Of a DNA stretch of 45,817 bases, positions 34,567 to 42,762 are shown piece by piece. A model generated the notes under the pieces. That model was not told where the DNA came from and made no database searches. It saw nothing but the letters and a program-made list of their open reading frames with translations. The position numbers were made by a program, and so were the translations under genes. How positions within the stretch are numbered: position 1 is the stretch's first letter; each line of letters begins with the position of its first letter. Location of the stretch: NCBI GenBank assembly GCA_024275635.1, contig JAJRYT010000177.1:1-45817 (forward strand). The letters are read 5' to 3'. The DNA is from Chloroflexota bacterium. Lineage in GTDB: Bacteria > Chloroflexota > Anaerolineae > Promineifilales > Promineifilaceae.

Positions 34567-34931
34567 CTTCCGTTTTTGTGTGGCGGTGAGTTGATCTGCA
34601 TCTCGAACTTTTTTAACACTTCGTTTTCGAGCGCCAGCCGCCCGATAAGCCTTTCTAAATCAGCAATACGTTTGTCACGTTCAGCTAATTCTTTGGTTCG
34701 CAAATCAGCGGAACGGAACACATCAGAGCCTTGTTCAAGGAAGGCTTGTTCCCATTTGTACAATAACGATTTGGTGATGTCGTTTTCGCGTGCAATCTCG
34801 GTTCGCGTTCGTTCGCCACGTAAAGATTCGACGACCAGCTTGAATTTGAATTCTGGTGCGTGTTTGCGCAATTTTCTTCTGGGCATTTTTGAACTCCTTA
34901 TTGTCTCAGTTTACACTGATTTTGGTGTCCA
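33980..34931 (-). mobile_element. truncated IS3-family insertion sequence
   Basis: On the minus strand the element begins TGGACACCAAAATCAGTG at 34931, an IS3-type terminal repeat starting with TG, followed by orfA and orfB. The other end is missing: orfB runs into unrelated sequence near 33,980 and no matching inverted repeat is seen. The right end abuts an ISAs1-type remnant with no gap, which suggests insertion into, or recombination with, that older element. Confidence 0.7.
34563..34886 (-). CDS. IS3-family transposase OrfA
   Basis: A 107-residue helix-turn-helix protein: basic N-terminus MPRRKLRKHAPEFKFKLVVE, TRTEIARENDITKSLLYKWEQAF (helix-turn-helix) and a leucine-heptad region RDKRIADLERLIGRLALENEVLKKF. 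It binds the element ends with OrfB. The stop codon overlaps the OrfB start, so coupling is by ATGA rather than an evident slippery heptamer. Because OrfB is truncated the element is unlikely to move by itself. Confidence 0.88.
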   Translation of the reverse strand: MPRRKLRKHAPEFKFKLVVESLRGERTRTEIARENDITKSLLYKWEQAFLEQGSDVFRSADLRTKELAERDKRIADLERLIGRLALENEVLKKFEMQINSPPHKNGR

Positions 34932-35453
34932 ATAAAACGCCCGCATTACAACGTGGAACAGTTTTTCAAGCCCGCACGAATTAGCGCCGGATGGCATCCT
35001 CCTGAACTACCTCGAACGATGGCGGAAACGACTGAGAAAGGGCATGGACGGCTGGAAAAACGCACGCTGACGCTCATGGTAGATGAGTACCAGTTTCTTG
35101 ACTGGCCTGGTGTGCGTCAGGTTTTTAAGTTGGAACGGGATGTCACACACCAGCGAACGGGTCGAGCAACAGATGAAATCGCTTATGGTATCACCAGTTG
35201 TGCGCCTGAAACGGCATCCTCTGAGCAGATGTTGCAATGGACACGGCATTACTGGGGCATCGAAAATGGTTTGCATTATCGTCGGGATGTCACCTTGCGT
35301 GAAGATGCGACGCGTATTTCCCAACCCACACTGGCAAAGACGATGGCAACCATTAACAATTTTGTGGTTGGTTTATCACAAAAGCTGGGTTATTCCAATC
35401 TTGCCTCGGCGAGACGTATATTTGATGCTCGGATTGCCGTACAGATGCTTTGA
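34932..35453 (+). pseudogene. ISAs1-family transposase, C-terminal remnant
   Basis: The open frame from about 34,953 gives EKGHGRLEKRTLTL, DWPGVRQVFKLERDV, ATDEIAYGITSCAP, WTRHYWGIENGLHYRRDVTL, EDATRISQPTLAKTMATINN and ASARRIFDAR, all typical of the C-terminal half of ISAs1-family transposases (the HWxIENxLHYRRDV region carries the last catalytic residues). The N-terminal half is missing at the boundary with the IS3-type end. Confidence 0.82.
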
Positions 35454-35540
35454 TATCCGACTACTGAAAAACCGTGATTACAGCATTGTACTAAATGCAA
35501 GCAACGTTGTTTCACAAAAGGGTAGGATGATCTTCCCCTT

Positions 35541-36347
35541 TCATCGGTTCAACAGAGCTAATAATTGGTCTTTACTAAAATCAGCTTGCTCATCCGAGTC
35601 AATAATAAACGAACCGACATCTTCTATTACGAGAGACCAGTTCAGAGGCAAGATTTGTTCCCTCACAACCATTTGCCAATTCGTTGACGTTAGCGAGTCG
35701 CCTACCCCCCCCCCCTGTTGCAAACTCCCATTAAGGTATTCCAGGTTGGGTCCAGGCCAATTTGGTTGATTCAAATACCACCATAAATCATAAATGTCGC
35801 GCCCTTTGAGATAGTCGCGCTGCAAGATAGCGCTCAGTTTGCCGGCCCAAAGTGTTGCTGGATCATGGTGATGCAAATTGATGGGCACATATTTGTGCAA
35901 AGGCGTCGTCATCAAGCCAGCATGTGACGGCGGATTGGTATCCACCTCGATTTTGATTGCCAAGACTTCTTCCGCATGTCCTGACAAACCAAGTTCGTAA
36001 AGCAGGCCACGAAAACGCACAAAAGCTTTATGAACAACCCGTTTCTCGTTTAGCTTAACATCAACCGCATACGTTTCGGTGGAAAAATCGCGCACGATGC
36101 GCTGCAAATAGGCACGAAAATCATATGCTTCTGGATGTAGTTCAAGAGCAAAATCAAGGTCTTCAGAGTAACGAGGGATGTCATAGAGAAAACGCAAACT
36201 TGTGCCGCCATGAAAGGCCAACGTTTGCATGGCGCCAGCTCGCTGCAAGCTTTGCAAAATACGCGCTTGTAGATATTCACGAACGATATGGACCGCCACA
36301 AGTTTGGTTTGAGCCGGCGCAATGAGTGTACGCAGATACGCTTTCAT
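35541..36347 (-). CDS. AbiEii/AbiGii-family nucleotidyltransferase toxin
   Basis: A 268-residue toxin of a type IV-like AbiE toxin-antitoxin system. The nucleotidyltransferase core HGGTSLRFLYDIPRYSEDLDF carries GGTS (47-50) and the metal-binding pair Asp63 and Asp65; further conserved parts are AIKIEVDTNPP and LWAGKLSAILQRDYLKGRDIYDLWWYL. It is expected to halt growth by modifying tRNA or a similar target, aiding phage resistance. The start codon overlaps the antitoxin stop by ATGA. On the coding strand an 11-G run (35,715-35,705) encodes GGGVG at about 212-216, so slippage would remove the last 50 or so residues. Confidence 0.87.
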   Translation of the reverse strand: MKAYLRTLIAPAQTKLVAVHIVREYLQARILQSLQRAGAMQTLAFHGGTSLRFLYDIPRYSEDLDFALELHPEAYDFRAYLQRIVRDFSTETYAVDVKLNEKRVVHKAFVRFRGLLYELGLSGHAEEVLAIKIEVDTNPPSHAGLMTTPLHKYVPINLHHHDPATLWAGKLSAILQRDYLKGRDIYDLWWYLNQPNWPGPNLEYLNGSLQQGGGVGDSLTSTNWQMVVREQILPLNWSLVIEDVGSFIIDSDEQADFSKDQLLALLNR

Positions 36348-36973
36348 AACGGTTCGTATTCTTCTGCTTCGCGTTGGACAATCGCCTCGATCACGCTGGC
36401 GGCGCGTTTGAGTTTGGGTTTACCTGCCCGTTCGGCGAAACGATGAAGCCGTTCAAGATCGAGAATTCCGAGATTTTGCAGTCGCAAGGATTCGATATAA
36501 GCTGCTGAGTCCCCTTGTGGACGAAAATGAATGAGATCGAGCAAGGCTTTTTCCGGCGTAGCCACATAGGCGTATTCGTCGTTAACCAACAGGCGGTACT
36601 CCATGCCATAGAATAGGGATGTATTAATGTGCCGGTAAGAAAAACGGCCGAATTTATTCTCGTACTTGCCTGGTCGTTGGGTTGTGACACTGGTGATGAC
36701 GGCGACATGTTCTGGGATGAGATGGTGGTAAGCCAATGCCATTTGTAGGCTCACATAAGAACCGGGTACAAGATGATTGGCCACAACAAACGGGTGTGGG
36801 GTTTGGTGTGGCAGTGTGTAAATACCGCGCCGCAATTGGATAACTTTCTGAGCTTTTGTCCAATCACTCAATTGTCGTTGTACTTGATGGCGCGTCACAT
36901 CGCCTGTTAGAAGTAATGACGTTTCAAACAGCGGTTGATCTTGGATTGTATGTTGCAATTGTTGCCAGCGCAT
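36344..36973 (-). CDS. AbiEi-family antitoxin
   Basis: A 209-residue protein with an N-terminal winged-helix region (LLTGDVTRHQVQRQLSDWTKAQKVIQLRRGIYTLP) followed by the AbiEi core (VANHLVPGSYVSLQMALAYHHLIPE, VTSVTTQRPGKYENKFGRFSYRHI, YAYVATPEKALLDLIHFRP). The family neutralises the AbiEii toxin and represses its own promoter. It lies upstream of the toxin gene with a 4-nt overlap. ATG 36973 is chosen because the extra upstream in-frame codons add no conserved sequence. The region has few ACGGCCGT octamers, in line with horizontal origin. Confidence 0.87.
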   Translation of the reverse strand: MRWQQLQHTIQDQPLFETSLLLTGDVTRHQVQRQLSDWTKAQKVIQLRRGIYTLPHQTPHPFVVANHLVPGSYVSLQMALAYHHLIPEHVAVITSVTTQRPGKYENKFGRFSYRHINTSLFYGMEYRLLVNDEYAYVATPEKALLDLIHFRPQGDSAAYIESLRLQNLGILDLERLHRFAERAGKPKLKRAASVIEAIVQREAEEYEPL

Positions 36974-37189
36974 GATAGTTATTATGGCAGAAATCGTTAG
37001 TTGTTGCAACGTTTTTGAGAGTGCGGGGTGACGGCCGTTATCCAAAAGGCGCTATTACCTCACCCAGTCTGATATTCTAACTCAAAATGCTGAAGCAAAA
37101 ACTGGACAAAAACATGGCGGTTTATGCTAGTTGACCAAACTATACATCTGCGCCCAGAGAGGTATCCAAGCCCGTCGCTCCCGTTCCGC

Positions 37190-37248
37190 ATCGCGGGTTC
37201 CAAAGCGCTCGATTCAGTCGAGCGCTTTTTATTTATCGAACCCGCGAT
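37190..37248 (+). repeat. nested hairpin, terminator-like
   Basis: An inner stem AAAGCGCTCGA/TCGAGCGCTTT (37202-37212 and 37218-37228) is followed by further Ts, like an intrinsic terminator read on the plus strand. It is enclosed by an outer stem ATCGCGGGTTC/GAACCCGCGAT (37190-37200 and 37238-37248). No plus-strand gene ends just before it. It stands in the gap (36,974-37,280) between the AbiE pair and the UPF0158-like gene, which otherwise shows no gene; a tRNA was considered but does not fold. Confidence 0.55.
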
Positions 37249-37280
37249 CCACATTTTTTAGGGGGAGGTGTCCACCCGTG

Positions 37281-37727
37281 TCACTCCCGCGATTTGTAGG
37301 TGACTTTGCTTGCATTGGATAAGCATTTGTCGACACGGCCGTGCGTTGCCTTGAGCAATTGGTTTTGCAGACATGCATCTTCAATGGTAACGATAAAATC
37401 CTGCATATCATTATACGCTTCATGCGATTCAGCCCTCGGAATCTCGATAATGCGGGAACCATAATCCCGCTCAACCAAATCCGCTTCCCGCACGGCTTCT
37501 TGCTGCCAGTCAGGTAAATGGCTCTGCGCCAGCGCCGCTTCCAGGTCAAATTCATTGGGGGCATCCGGATCGAAATACGCTTCGTAAATACGTTCCAGTT
37601 CTTGTCGAGTCTCATCCGTCACCATAAGCGTCTGGCCGGTTTCCTTGTCCAGATAGTAGCTTATCTCCCAAAAAGAATTGTCAAAAGCCAATTCCAGGTC
37701 GCCCCACTCAATTGGTATTTTCTTCAT
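37281..37727 (-). CDS. UPF0158-family protein, C-terminus truncated
   Basis: A 148-residue protein whose first 130 residues fit the uncharacterised UPF0158 family: IEWGDLELAFDNSF, SYYLDKETGQTLMV, RIIEIPRAESHEAYNDMQDFIVTIED and LLKATHGR. Full-length members continue with a GAFRRFKD-like segment and a basic tail; here the reading changes to VDKCLSNASKVTYKSRE and stops, in any frame without the expected ending, so the 3' end was probably replaced near 37,335. AGGAGG precedes the ATG. Function of the family is unknown. Confidence 0.65.
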   Translation of the reverse strand: MKKIPIEWGDLELAFDNSFWEISYYLDKETGQTLMVTDETRQELERIYEAYFDPDAPNEFDLEAALAQSHLPDWQQEAVREADLVERDYGSRIIEIPRAESHEAYNDMQDFIVTIEDACLQNQLLKATHGRVDKCLSNASKVTYKSRE

Positions 37728-37915
37728 CTCATACCTCCTCCTCTCTGTGTATCTCCGTGTAACTCCGTGTTCCTGCTATTGGCTTAGTAGTTACCTCTCC
37801 GTGTCATTTTGTTGACGTTCCTGCTACTTTGGCGGTCAATGATTTTGTATAAGGTTAATTATGATAAAATATGGGCCAGGTTGCAACGAAACCATGACCG
37901 ATTTCCGAGGCTTTT

Positions 37916-40900
37916 ATGCAAGTTTTACACACCCTCTGGTTAATACCCAAATCCCTTGGCGATGAAGGAGGATTATTTGTCTGGGCAGAAACGGCCGATT
38001 TTCCCCAACCAACCCGCGACCGGCGCAAAAAATCAGCCCAACCCCACCCTTTCGCCCTGAGCGATAACGCCCTGACCGCCCTTGTGCGCCGGACAATCAC
38101 CTGGCACAAGGTCAAACTTGTCCCCCACCGCCTCACCCTCTGGCTGCCGACCAACAAATTCGGCCCCAGTCCTTCGCCGGAACTGCTGCACGATTGGGAA
38201 CGGGACGACGCGCCGCCGGAACTGCGCCCCTGGATTGTGCGCGGATTGCGGCTGAACGCCGCCGACGCCTGGGATTTTTTGCTGGGGCTGAACCGCGCTG
38301 TGTTGCCGGGGACAAAACTGGGGGGAGACGGCCGTTACCTGCAACACCTCGTCAACTTCACCCTCGAAATCCTCGCCCAGCAAAAGCTGCGCCCCACATT
38401 GGTCGAAATCAGCGCCAAGCGCGGCCTGCGCTACGAAGCCCGCTGGCAGCCCCTCCTCGACAGCGAACAAGACGCCCGCCGCCTGGCCCAACTCGCCGCC
38501 GCCATACCCGCCGCCTGCCGCGCCGATGCGCCCGACCCCAACGACACCATCCCGCCCCGCGCCATCCTCGACAGCTTCCTCAACCACATGACCGATGCCG
38601 CCGTCCGCAATTGGGGAACAAAACGGGAACTGTACCTGCCCACCGGCGGCAATCCCGCCGAAAAATGGCTGCGGGCGTTGTTCGCCGTCAAACCCGCCGT
38701 GGCCGGCAGCGCGGCGCAGTTGCAGCATCTGTACAGCAGCTACCGCGCCTGGACGCGCACCCTGACCATCGCCGGCGACAAACATATCCGCGTCGCCTTC
38801 CGCCTGGAAGCGCCCGCGCCGGGAGCCAAACGCCCAAAATGGCAGTTGCACTACCTGCTGCAAGCGCGGGACGACGCCAGCCTGATCGTCCCCGCCAGCG
38901 AAGTATGGCGGGCACGCGGCGGCGTTTTGGAAGCGCTCAACCACCGTTTTGACCGCCCGCAGGAACGGCTGCTCACCGGATTGGGCTACGCGGGCCGTTT
39001 TTTCCCGCCCATCAAACAAAGCCTCAACCGGAAAAATCCCACCGGCGTCAGCCTGACCGCGCAAGAAGCGTTTGACTTCCTGCGCCACTGCGCCCCGCAG
39101 TTGGAGCAGAGCGGCTTTGGCCTGCTGACGCCGCCCTGGTGGAACAAGCCGGGTACGCGGCTGGGCGTGCGACTGAAGTTGAGCGGCGGCAAAAAGAACG
39201 CCGCCGACGTTTCCTCCGGACACATGGCCTTGAGCAATCTGGTCAAATACCGCTGGGAACTGTCCATCGGCGATACCGCCCTCACCCGCGAGGAGTTCGA
39301 CGCCCTGGTGGCGCTCAAATCGCCGCTGGTGCAGATTCGCGGCCAATGGGTGCAGCTAGACCCGGAACAAATCGAAGCGGCTATCCAATTTTGGCAGAAA
39401 CAGCAAACGCTGGAAGGGGAATTTTCGCTGCATGAGGCGATGCAGTTGGGGCTGGGCGGCGCGGAATCGCACAACGGCCTGCCGGTTGACGGCGTGGCGA
39501 TGGACAGTTGGCTGCAAGATTGGCTGGATAAATTGCAGGGGGATGAGAAGCTGACGGTTTTGCCGCCGCCGGAGGGGCTGCGGGGGATGTTACGACCGTA
39601 TCAACAATATGGCTACTCCTGGCTCGACTTCGCCCGCCGCTGGGGAATGGGCGTCATTCTGGCCGACGACATGGGCTTGGGAAAAACGGTTCAGACTTTG
39701 ACGATGGCGCAGAAGCTCAAAAATGAAGGGCAGCTAACCGCGCCGATTTTACTCGTCTGCCCCACTTCCGTCGTCACCAACTGGCAGATGGAAAGCGAAA
39801 AGTTTACGCCCGGCCTGAAAACGCTGGCCCACCAGGGGGCTGACCGGCTGCGCGGGGAAGAGTTTGTCGCCGCCGCGCAGGAAGTAGACATGGTGTTGAC
39901 CAGCTACGCTCTCGTCCGCCGCGACGCGGAAGCGATGCGGCAGGTAGATTGGCTGGGCGTGGTTCTGGATGAGGCGCAAAATATCAAGAACCCGAATACC
40001 AAACAGGCGCAGGTAATTCGCAGTTTGTCCGCAGGGTTCCGGCTGGCGCTGACGGGCACGCCCGTCGAAAATCGGCTGTCGGAGTTGTGGTCAATTATGC
40101 AGTTTTTGAATCCCGGCTTTTTGGGGGGGCAGAAGCGGTTCCGCCAGCAGTTTGTTTTGCCGATTGAGAAGTATGGGGATGCGGCGGCGACGGAAAAGTT
40201 ACGGGGGTTGACACGGCCGTTCATCCTCCGCCGCCTCAAAACCGACCCCACCGTCATCACCGACCTGCCCGACAAGCAAGAAGTGAAAGTGTATTGCAAT
40301 CTCAGCGAAGAGCAGGCCACCCTCTATGAAGCGGTCGTGCAGGATGCGCTGCAAGCCATCGAGGCGCAGGAAGATGGCGGCATCGCCCGCAAAGGGATGG
40401 TGTTGAGCATGTTGATGCAGCTCAAGCAAGTGTGCAACCATCCCGTCCAATACCTGCATCAGGGCGAAACCTACAACCCGTTCGAGGACAACAATCGCAG
40501 CGGCAAACTGCGCCGTTTCCACGCCATTTTGGATGAGGTGCTGTCCGAGGGCGACCGGCTGCTGCTGTTCAGCCAGTTCACAGAGATGGGCGGGCTGCTC
40601 AAGCGGTACATTCAGGAGCGGTTTGGCGTACCCACCCTCTTTTTGCACGGCGGCGTGCGCCCCAAAAAGCGGAACGAGATGGTGCGCCGCTTCCAATCGG
40701 ACGACGGGCCGCCAGTGTTTATCCTCTCTCTCAAGGCGGGCGGCACGGGGCTGAACCTGACCAACGCCAATCACGTTTTCCACTTTGACCGCTGGTGGAA
40801 CCCGGCCGTGGAAGACCAGGCCACCGATCGCGCCTTCCGCATCGGCCAAACCAAAAACGTCCTCGTCCACAAATTCGTCTGCCTGGGGACATTGGAAGAG

Positions 40901-41029
40901 CAGATTGACCAGATGATTGAGGACAAGAAAGCGCTGGCCGAAAGCATTGTGGGCAAGGGCGAAAATTGGTTGACGGAGATGACAACGGCCGATTTGCGAT
41001 CGATGGTAAAATTGCGAAAGCGAGGTTAA
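37916..41029 (+). CDS. SNF2-family DNA-dependent ATPase
   Basis: A 1037-residue protein. Residues about 100-530 are the SNF2-helicase-associated N-terminal region of bacterial SNF2 proteins (GVLEALNHRFDRPQERLLTGLG, RYRWEL-like strands). The motor follows: RPYQQYGYSWLDFARRWGMG, Walker A ADDMGLGKT (583-591), Walker B box DEAQ (685-688), LTGTPVENRLSELWSIMQFL, and the C-terminal lobe LLFSQFTEMGGLL, FHFDRWWNPAVEDQATDRAFRIGQ. It should translocate on double-stranded DNA without strand separation. Its usual bacterial partner is a SWIM zinc-finger protein, which is present two genes downstream. An EAD-like gene begins 3 nt after its stop. Confidence 0.92.
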   Translation: MQVLHTLWLIPKSLGDEGGLFVWAETADFPQPTRDRRKKSAQPHPFALSDNALTALVRRTITWHKVKLVPHRLTLWLPTNKFGPSPSPELLHDWERDDAPPELRPWIVRGLRLNAADAWDFLLGLNRAVLPGTKLGGDGRYLQHLVNFTLEILAQQKLRPTLVEISAKRGLRYEARWQPLLDSEQDARRLAQLAAAIPAACRADAPDPNDTIPPRAILDSFLNHMTDAAVRNWGTKRELYLPTGGNPAEKWLRALFAVKPAVAGSAAQLQHLYSSYRAWTRTLTIAGDKHIRVAFRLEAPAPGAKRPKWQLHYLLQARDDASLIVPASEVWRARGGVLEALNHRFDRPQERLLTGLGYAGRFFPPIKQSLNRKNPTGVSLTAQEAFDFLRHCAPQLEQSGFGLLTPPWWNKPGTRLGVRLKLSGGKKNAADVSSGHMALSNLVKYRWELSIGDTALTREEFDALVALKSPLVQIRGQWVQLDPEQIEAAIQFWQKQQTLEGEFSLHEAMQLGLGGAESHNGLPVDGVAMDSWLQDWLDKLQGDEKLTVLPPPEGLRGMLRPYQQYGYSWLDFARRWGMGVILADDMGLGKTVQTLTMAQKLKNEGQLTAPILLVCPTSVVTNWQMESEKFTPGLKTLAHQGADRLRGEEFVAAAQEVDMVLTSYALVRRDAEAMRQVDWLGVVLDEAQNIKNPNTKQAQVIRSLSAGFRLALTGTPVENRLSELWSIMQFLNPGFLGGQKRFRQQFVLPIEKYGDAAATEKLRGLTRPFILRRLKTDPTVITDLPDKQEVKVYCNLSEEQATLYEAVVQDALQAIEAQEDGGIARKGMVLSMLMQLKQVCNHPVQYLHQGETYNPFEDNNRSGKLRRFHAILDEVLSEGDRLLLFSQFTEMGGLLKRYIQERFGVPTLFLHGGVRPKKRNEMVRRFQSDDGPPVFILSLKAGGTGLNLTNANHVFHFDRWWNPAVEDQATDRAFRIGQTKNVLVHKFVCLGTLEEQIDQMIEDKKALAESIVGKGENWLTEMTTADLRSMVKLRKRG

Positions 41030-41032
41030 GAA

Positions 41033-41824
41033 ATGACGTTTTCAGAATCAGACCAAGCGTATCTGACAGAAGTGCATAAGTTGGTCACGGAGCATCTCGG
41101 TGAAGAAGGCTTAAAGACACTCTGCTTTTATTTAGGTATAGAGTATGACGACCTTCCAGCTAGCGGAAAAGTTAATAAGGCAAGAGAATTAGTGGTGGAA
41201 CTTAATCGTCAGAAACGTATCGATGACTTGATGGCCGAAATGCTCAAAAAATTTCCACAAATTTCCTGGCCGGATAAGCCTCGAGATATTCCCCCTGAAC
41301 AGTCATCTAATTTACACAAATCCACAAATAAAGGGCCACTTTCTATAAATGTCATTTCTTCCCATGCTGGGCCAGGAGCCTGGAATCAAGGTGAACCCCT
41401 GTCTCCTTTTCAATTTGTTATCAAATTAGATTTGGTAAACCAGAGTCCTAAACCTGTCATATTAAAAAGCTTTGCGATTTCTGCCTTCGAAGTTCCTCAT
41501 GAACGACTAAATCAAAATCTACCGCTTGGTAGGCTTTTTTTCATTGAAAACAGTAACAAGTTCCCAATCAATATTTTTCCTCATCAAATACCAGGCGAGT
41601 ATTTTGGGCTGATTGAGTACCAAATAAAGATTCAATTTGATGACCGGAAAAGATTAAAATTCGTTCCCGATTCAGACGCATTTCAAAACTACACTATCAA
41701 GCTGAATTATGAATATCACGATATAACCCGTGTTATGTATACTGATTCGATTTTAGTAGAGGGTACTTTTGAGGAATTCAAAGATGCTTGGCTAGAGCAG
41801 TGGAATTCACATCAACGTAAATGA
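41033..41824 (+). CDS. effector-associated-domain (EAD)-like protein with C-terminal beta-rich domain
   Basis: A 263-residue protein. Residues about 8-75 (YLTEVHKLVTEHLGEEGLKTLCFYLGIEYDDLPASGKVNKARELVVELNR split across the region, then QKRIDDLMAEM and PQISW) match the six-helix effector-associated domain: the LCFYLGIEYDDLP and GKVNKARELV words and the ending PxISW are diagnostic. EADs are adaptor domains of bacterial conflict systems that recruit partners by like-like contacts. The rest (about 100-255) is beta-rich with FQFVIKLDLVNQSPKPVILK and resembles no family I can name. It is visibly AT-richer than its neighbours and has no ACGGCCGT octamer, so it was probably acquired. It lies inside a SNF2-SWIM operon. 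Confidence 0.7.
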   Translation: MTFSESDQAYLTEVHKLVTEHLGEEGLKTLCFYLGIEYDDLPASGKVNKARELVVELNRQKRIDDLMAEMLKKFPQISWPDKPRDIPPEQSSNLHKSTNKGPLSINVISSHAGPGAWNQGEPLSPFQFVIKLDLVNQSPKPVILKSFAISAFEVPHERLNQNLPLGRLFFIENSNKFPINIFPHQIPGEYFGLIEYQIKIQFDDRKRLKFVPDSDAFQNYTIKLNYEYHDITRVMYTDSILVEGTFEEFKDAWLEQWNSHQRK

Positions 41825-41858
41825 AGGCTTCGCCAAGAAATTATTGACAGCACAGGAG

Positions 41859-41886
41859 AGAAAAGATAGGTTCGCTCATCTTTTCT
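41859..41886. repeat. hairpin between the EAD-like and SWIM genes
   Basis: AGAAAAGAT (41859-41867) pairs with ATCTTTTCT (41878-41886) around a 10-nt loop, ending 6 nt before the SWIM start codon. It could act as an attenuator or affect initiation, or mark the right boundary of the inserted EAD-like gene. Confidence 0.4.
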
Positions 41887-41892
41887 GAAATT

Positions 41893-42762
41893 ATGAGATG
41901 GTATTACAACTACAACAAGAAACCGACAATTGAAACGGATGAGGGCATCAAAGCCAAGAGCAAGCGCGGGGCGTTTGTGAAGAGCTGGTGGGCGACGCGA
42001 TGGATTGAGGCGATGGAGCGGGTGATGGATCGCGGCCGGTTACAACGTGGGCGGCGGTATGCACGGAAGGGGCAGGTGGTGTCGCTGGCGGAGGGAATTG
42101 GCGAGGTGGTAGGCAAGGTGCAAGGGTCGCGGAGACGGCCGTACAAAATCACCATCGCCATCAAACCCCTCAGCGACAGCCAGTGGGAACAAGTCATTGA
42201 AGCGTTGGCCGCCCGGCCCATCTTCATGGCCCAACTGCTGGCGGGCGAAATGCCGCAGGAGATTGAAGAAGCGTTTGCCGATGTGAATCTGTCCCTTTTC
42301 CCGGCCAGGTCGCGGGATTTAACGCAAGATTGCAACTGCCCCGACTGGGCGGAAGTGTGCAAACATCTGGCGGCAGTGCATTATATTTTGGCCGAACGGT
42401 TCGATGAAGACCCGTTTTTACTGTTCCGGCTGCGCGGCAAGACGCAGGATGAGTTGATGGCGGCGTTGAGTAAGCTGCAGGGAGCGGACGATGGCGAGGA
42501 AGCCATTGCGCCCGAATACGCCCCACCGCCCCCGCTCGCCGATTCATTGGCCGACTTTTGGGCCATCGGCAGCGAAGCCGCCCGGTTCCAAACCCGCATC
42601 GCCCCGCCAGGCGTTCCCTATCCGGCGCTGGCCCGGTTGGGCGCGCCTGCTTTTATGGATGAACTTGAACGCTGGCTAAAACCGGCTTATGATGCGCTGT
42701 CGGAAACGGCCGTTGCCACCGCCTTCACCGATTCAACAAACGAGAACGAAACCCAATCATGA
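41893..42762 (+). CDS. SWIM zinc-finger protein, partner of the SNF2 ATPase
   Basis: A 289-residue protein with the SWIM signature CxC-x6-CxH: Cys147, Cys149, Cys156 and His158 in DCNCPDWAEVCKHLAAVHY. The N-terminal half (FVKSWWATRWIEAMERVMD, RGRRYARKGQVVSL) is typical of SWIM proteins encoded beside bacterial SNF2 genes; the C-terminal third is Pro/Ala-rich. SWIM domains bind DNA or protein, so it probably targets the SNF2 motor. Its last 4 nt overlap the next gene start (ATGA), showing translational coupling. Confidence 0.88.
   Translation: MRWYYNYNKKPTIETDEGIKAKSKRGAFVKSWWATRWIEAMERVMDRGRLQRGRRYARKGQVVSLAEGIGEVVGKVQGSRRRPYKITIAIKPLSDSQWEQVIEALAARPIFMAQLLAGEMPQEIEEAFADVNLSLFPARSRDLTQDCNCPDWAEVCKHLAAVHYILAERFDEDPFLLFRLRGKTQDELMAALSKLQGADDGEEAIAPEYAPPPPLADSLADFWAIGSEAARFQTRIAPPGVPYPALARLGAPAFMDELERWLKPAYDALSETAVATAFTDSTNENETQS

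Noticed and set aside
37060..37254. 64-codon minus-strand frame and a possible tRNA in the same place
   Set aside because: The frame is made largely of the nested hairpin, and no cloverleaf with proper D, anticodon and T arms could be drawn.
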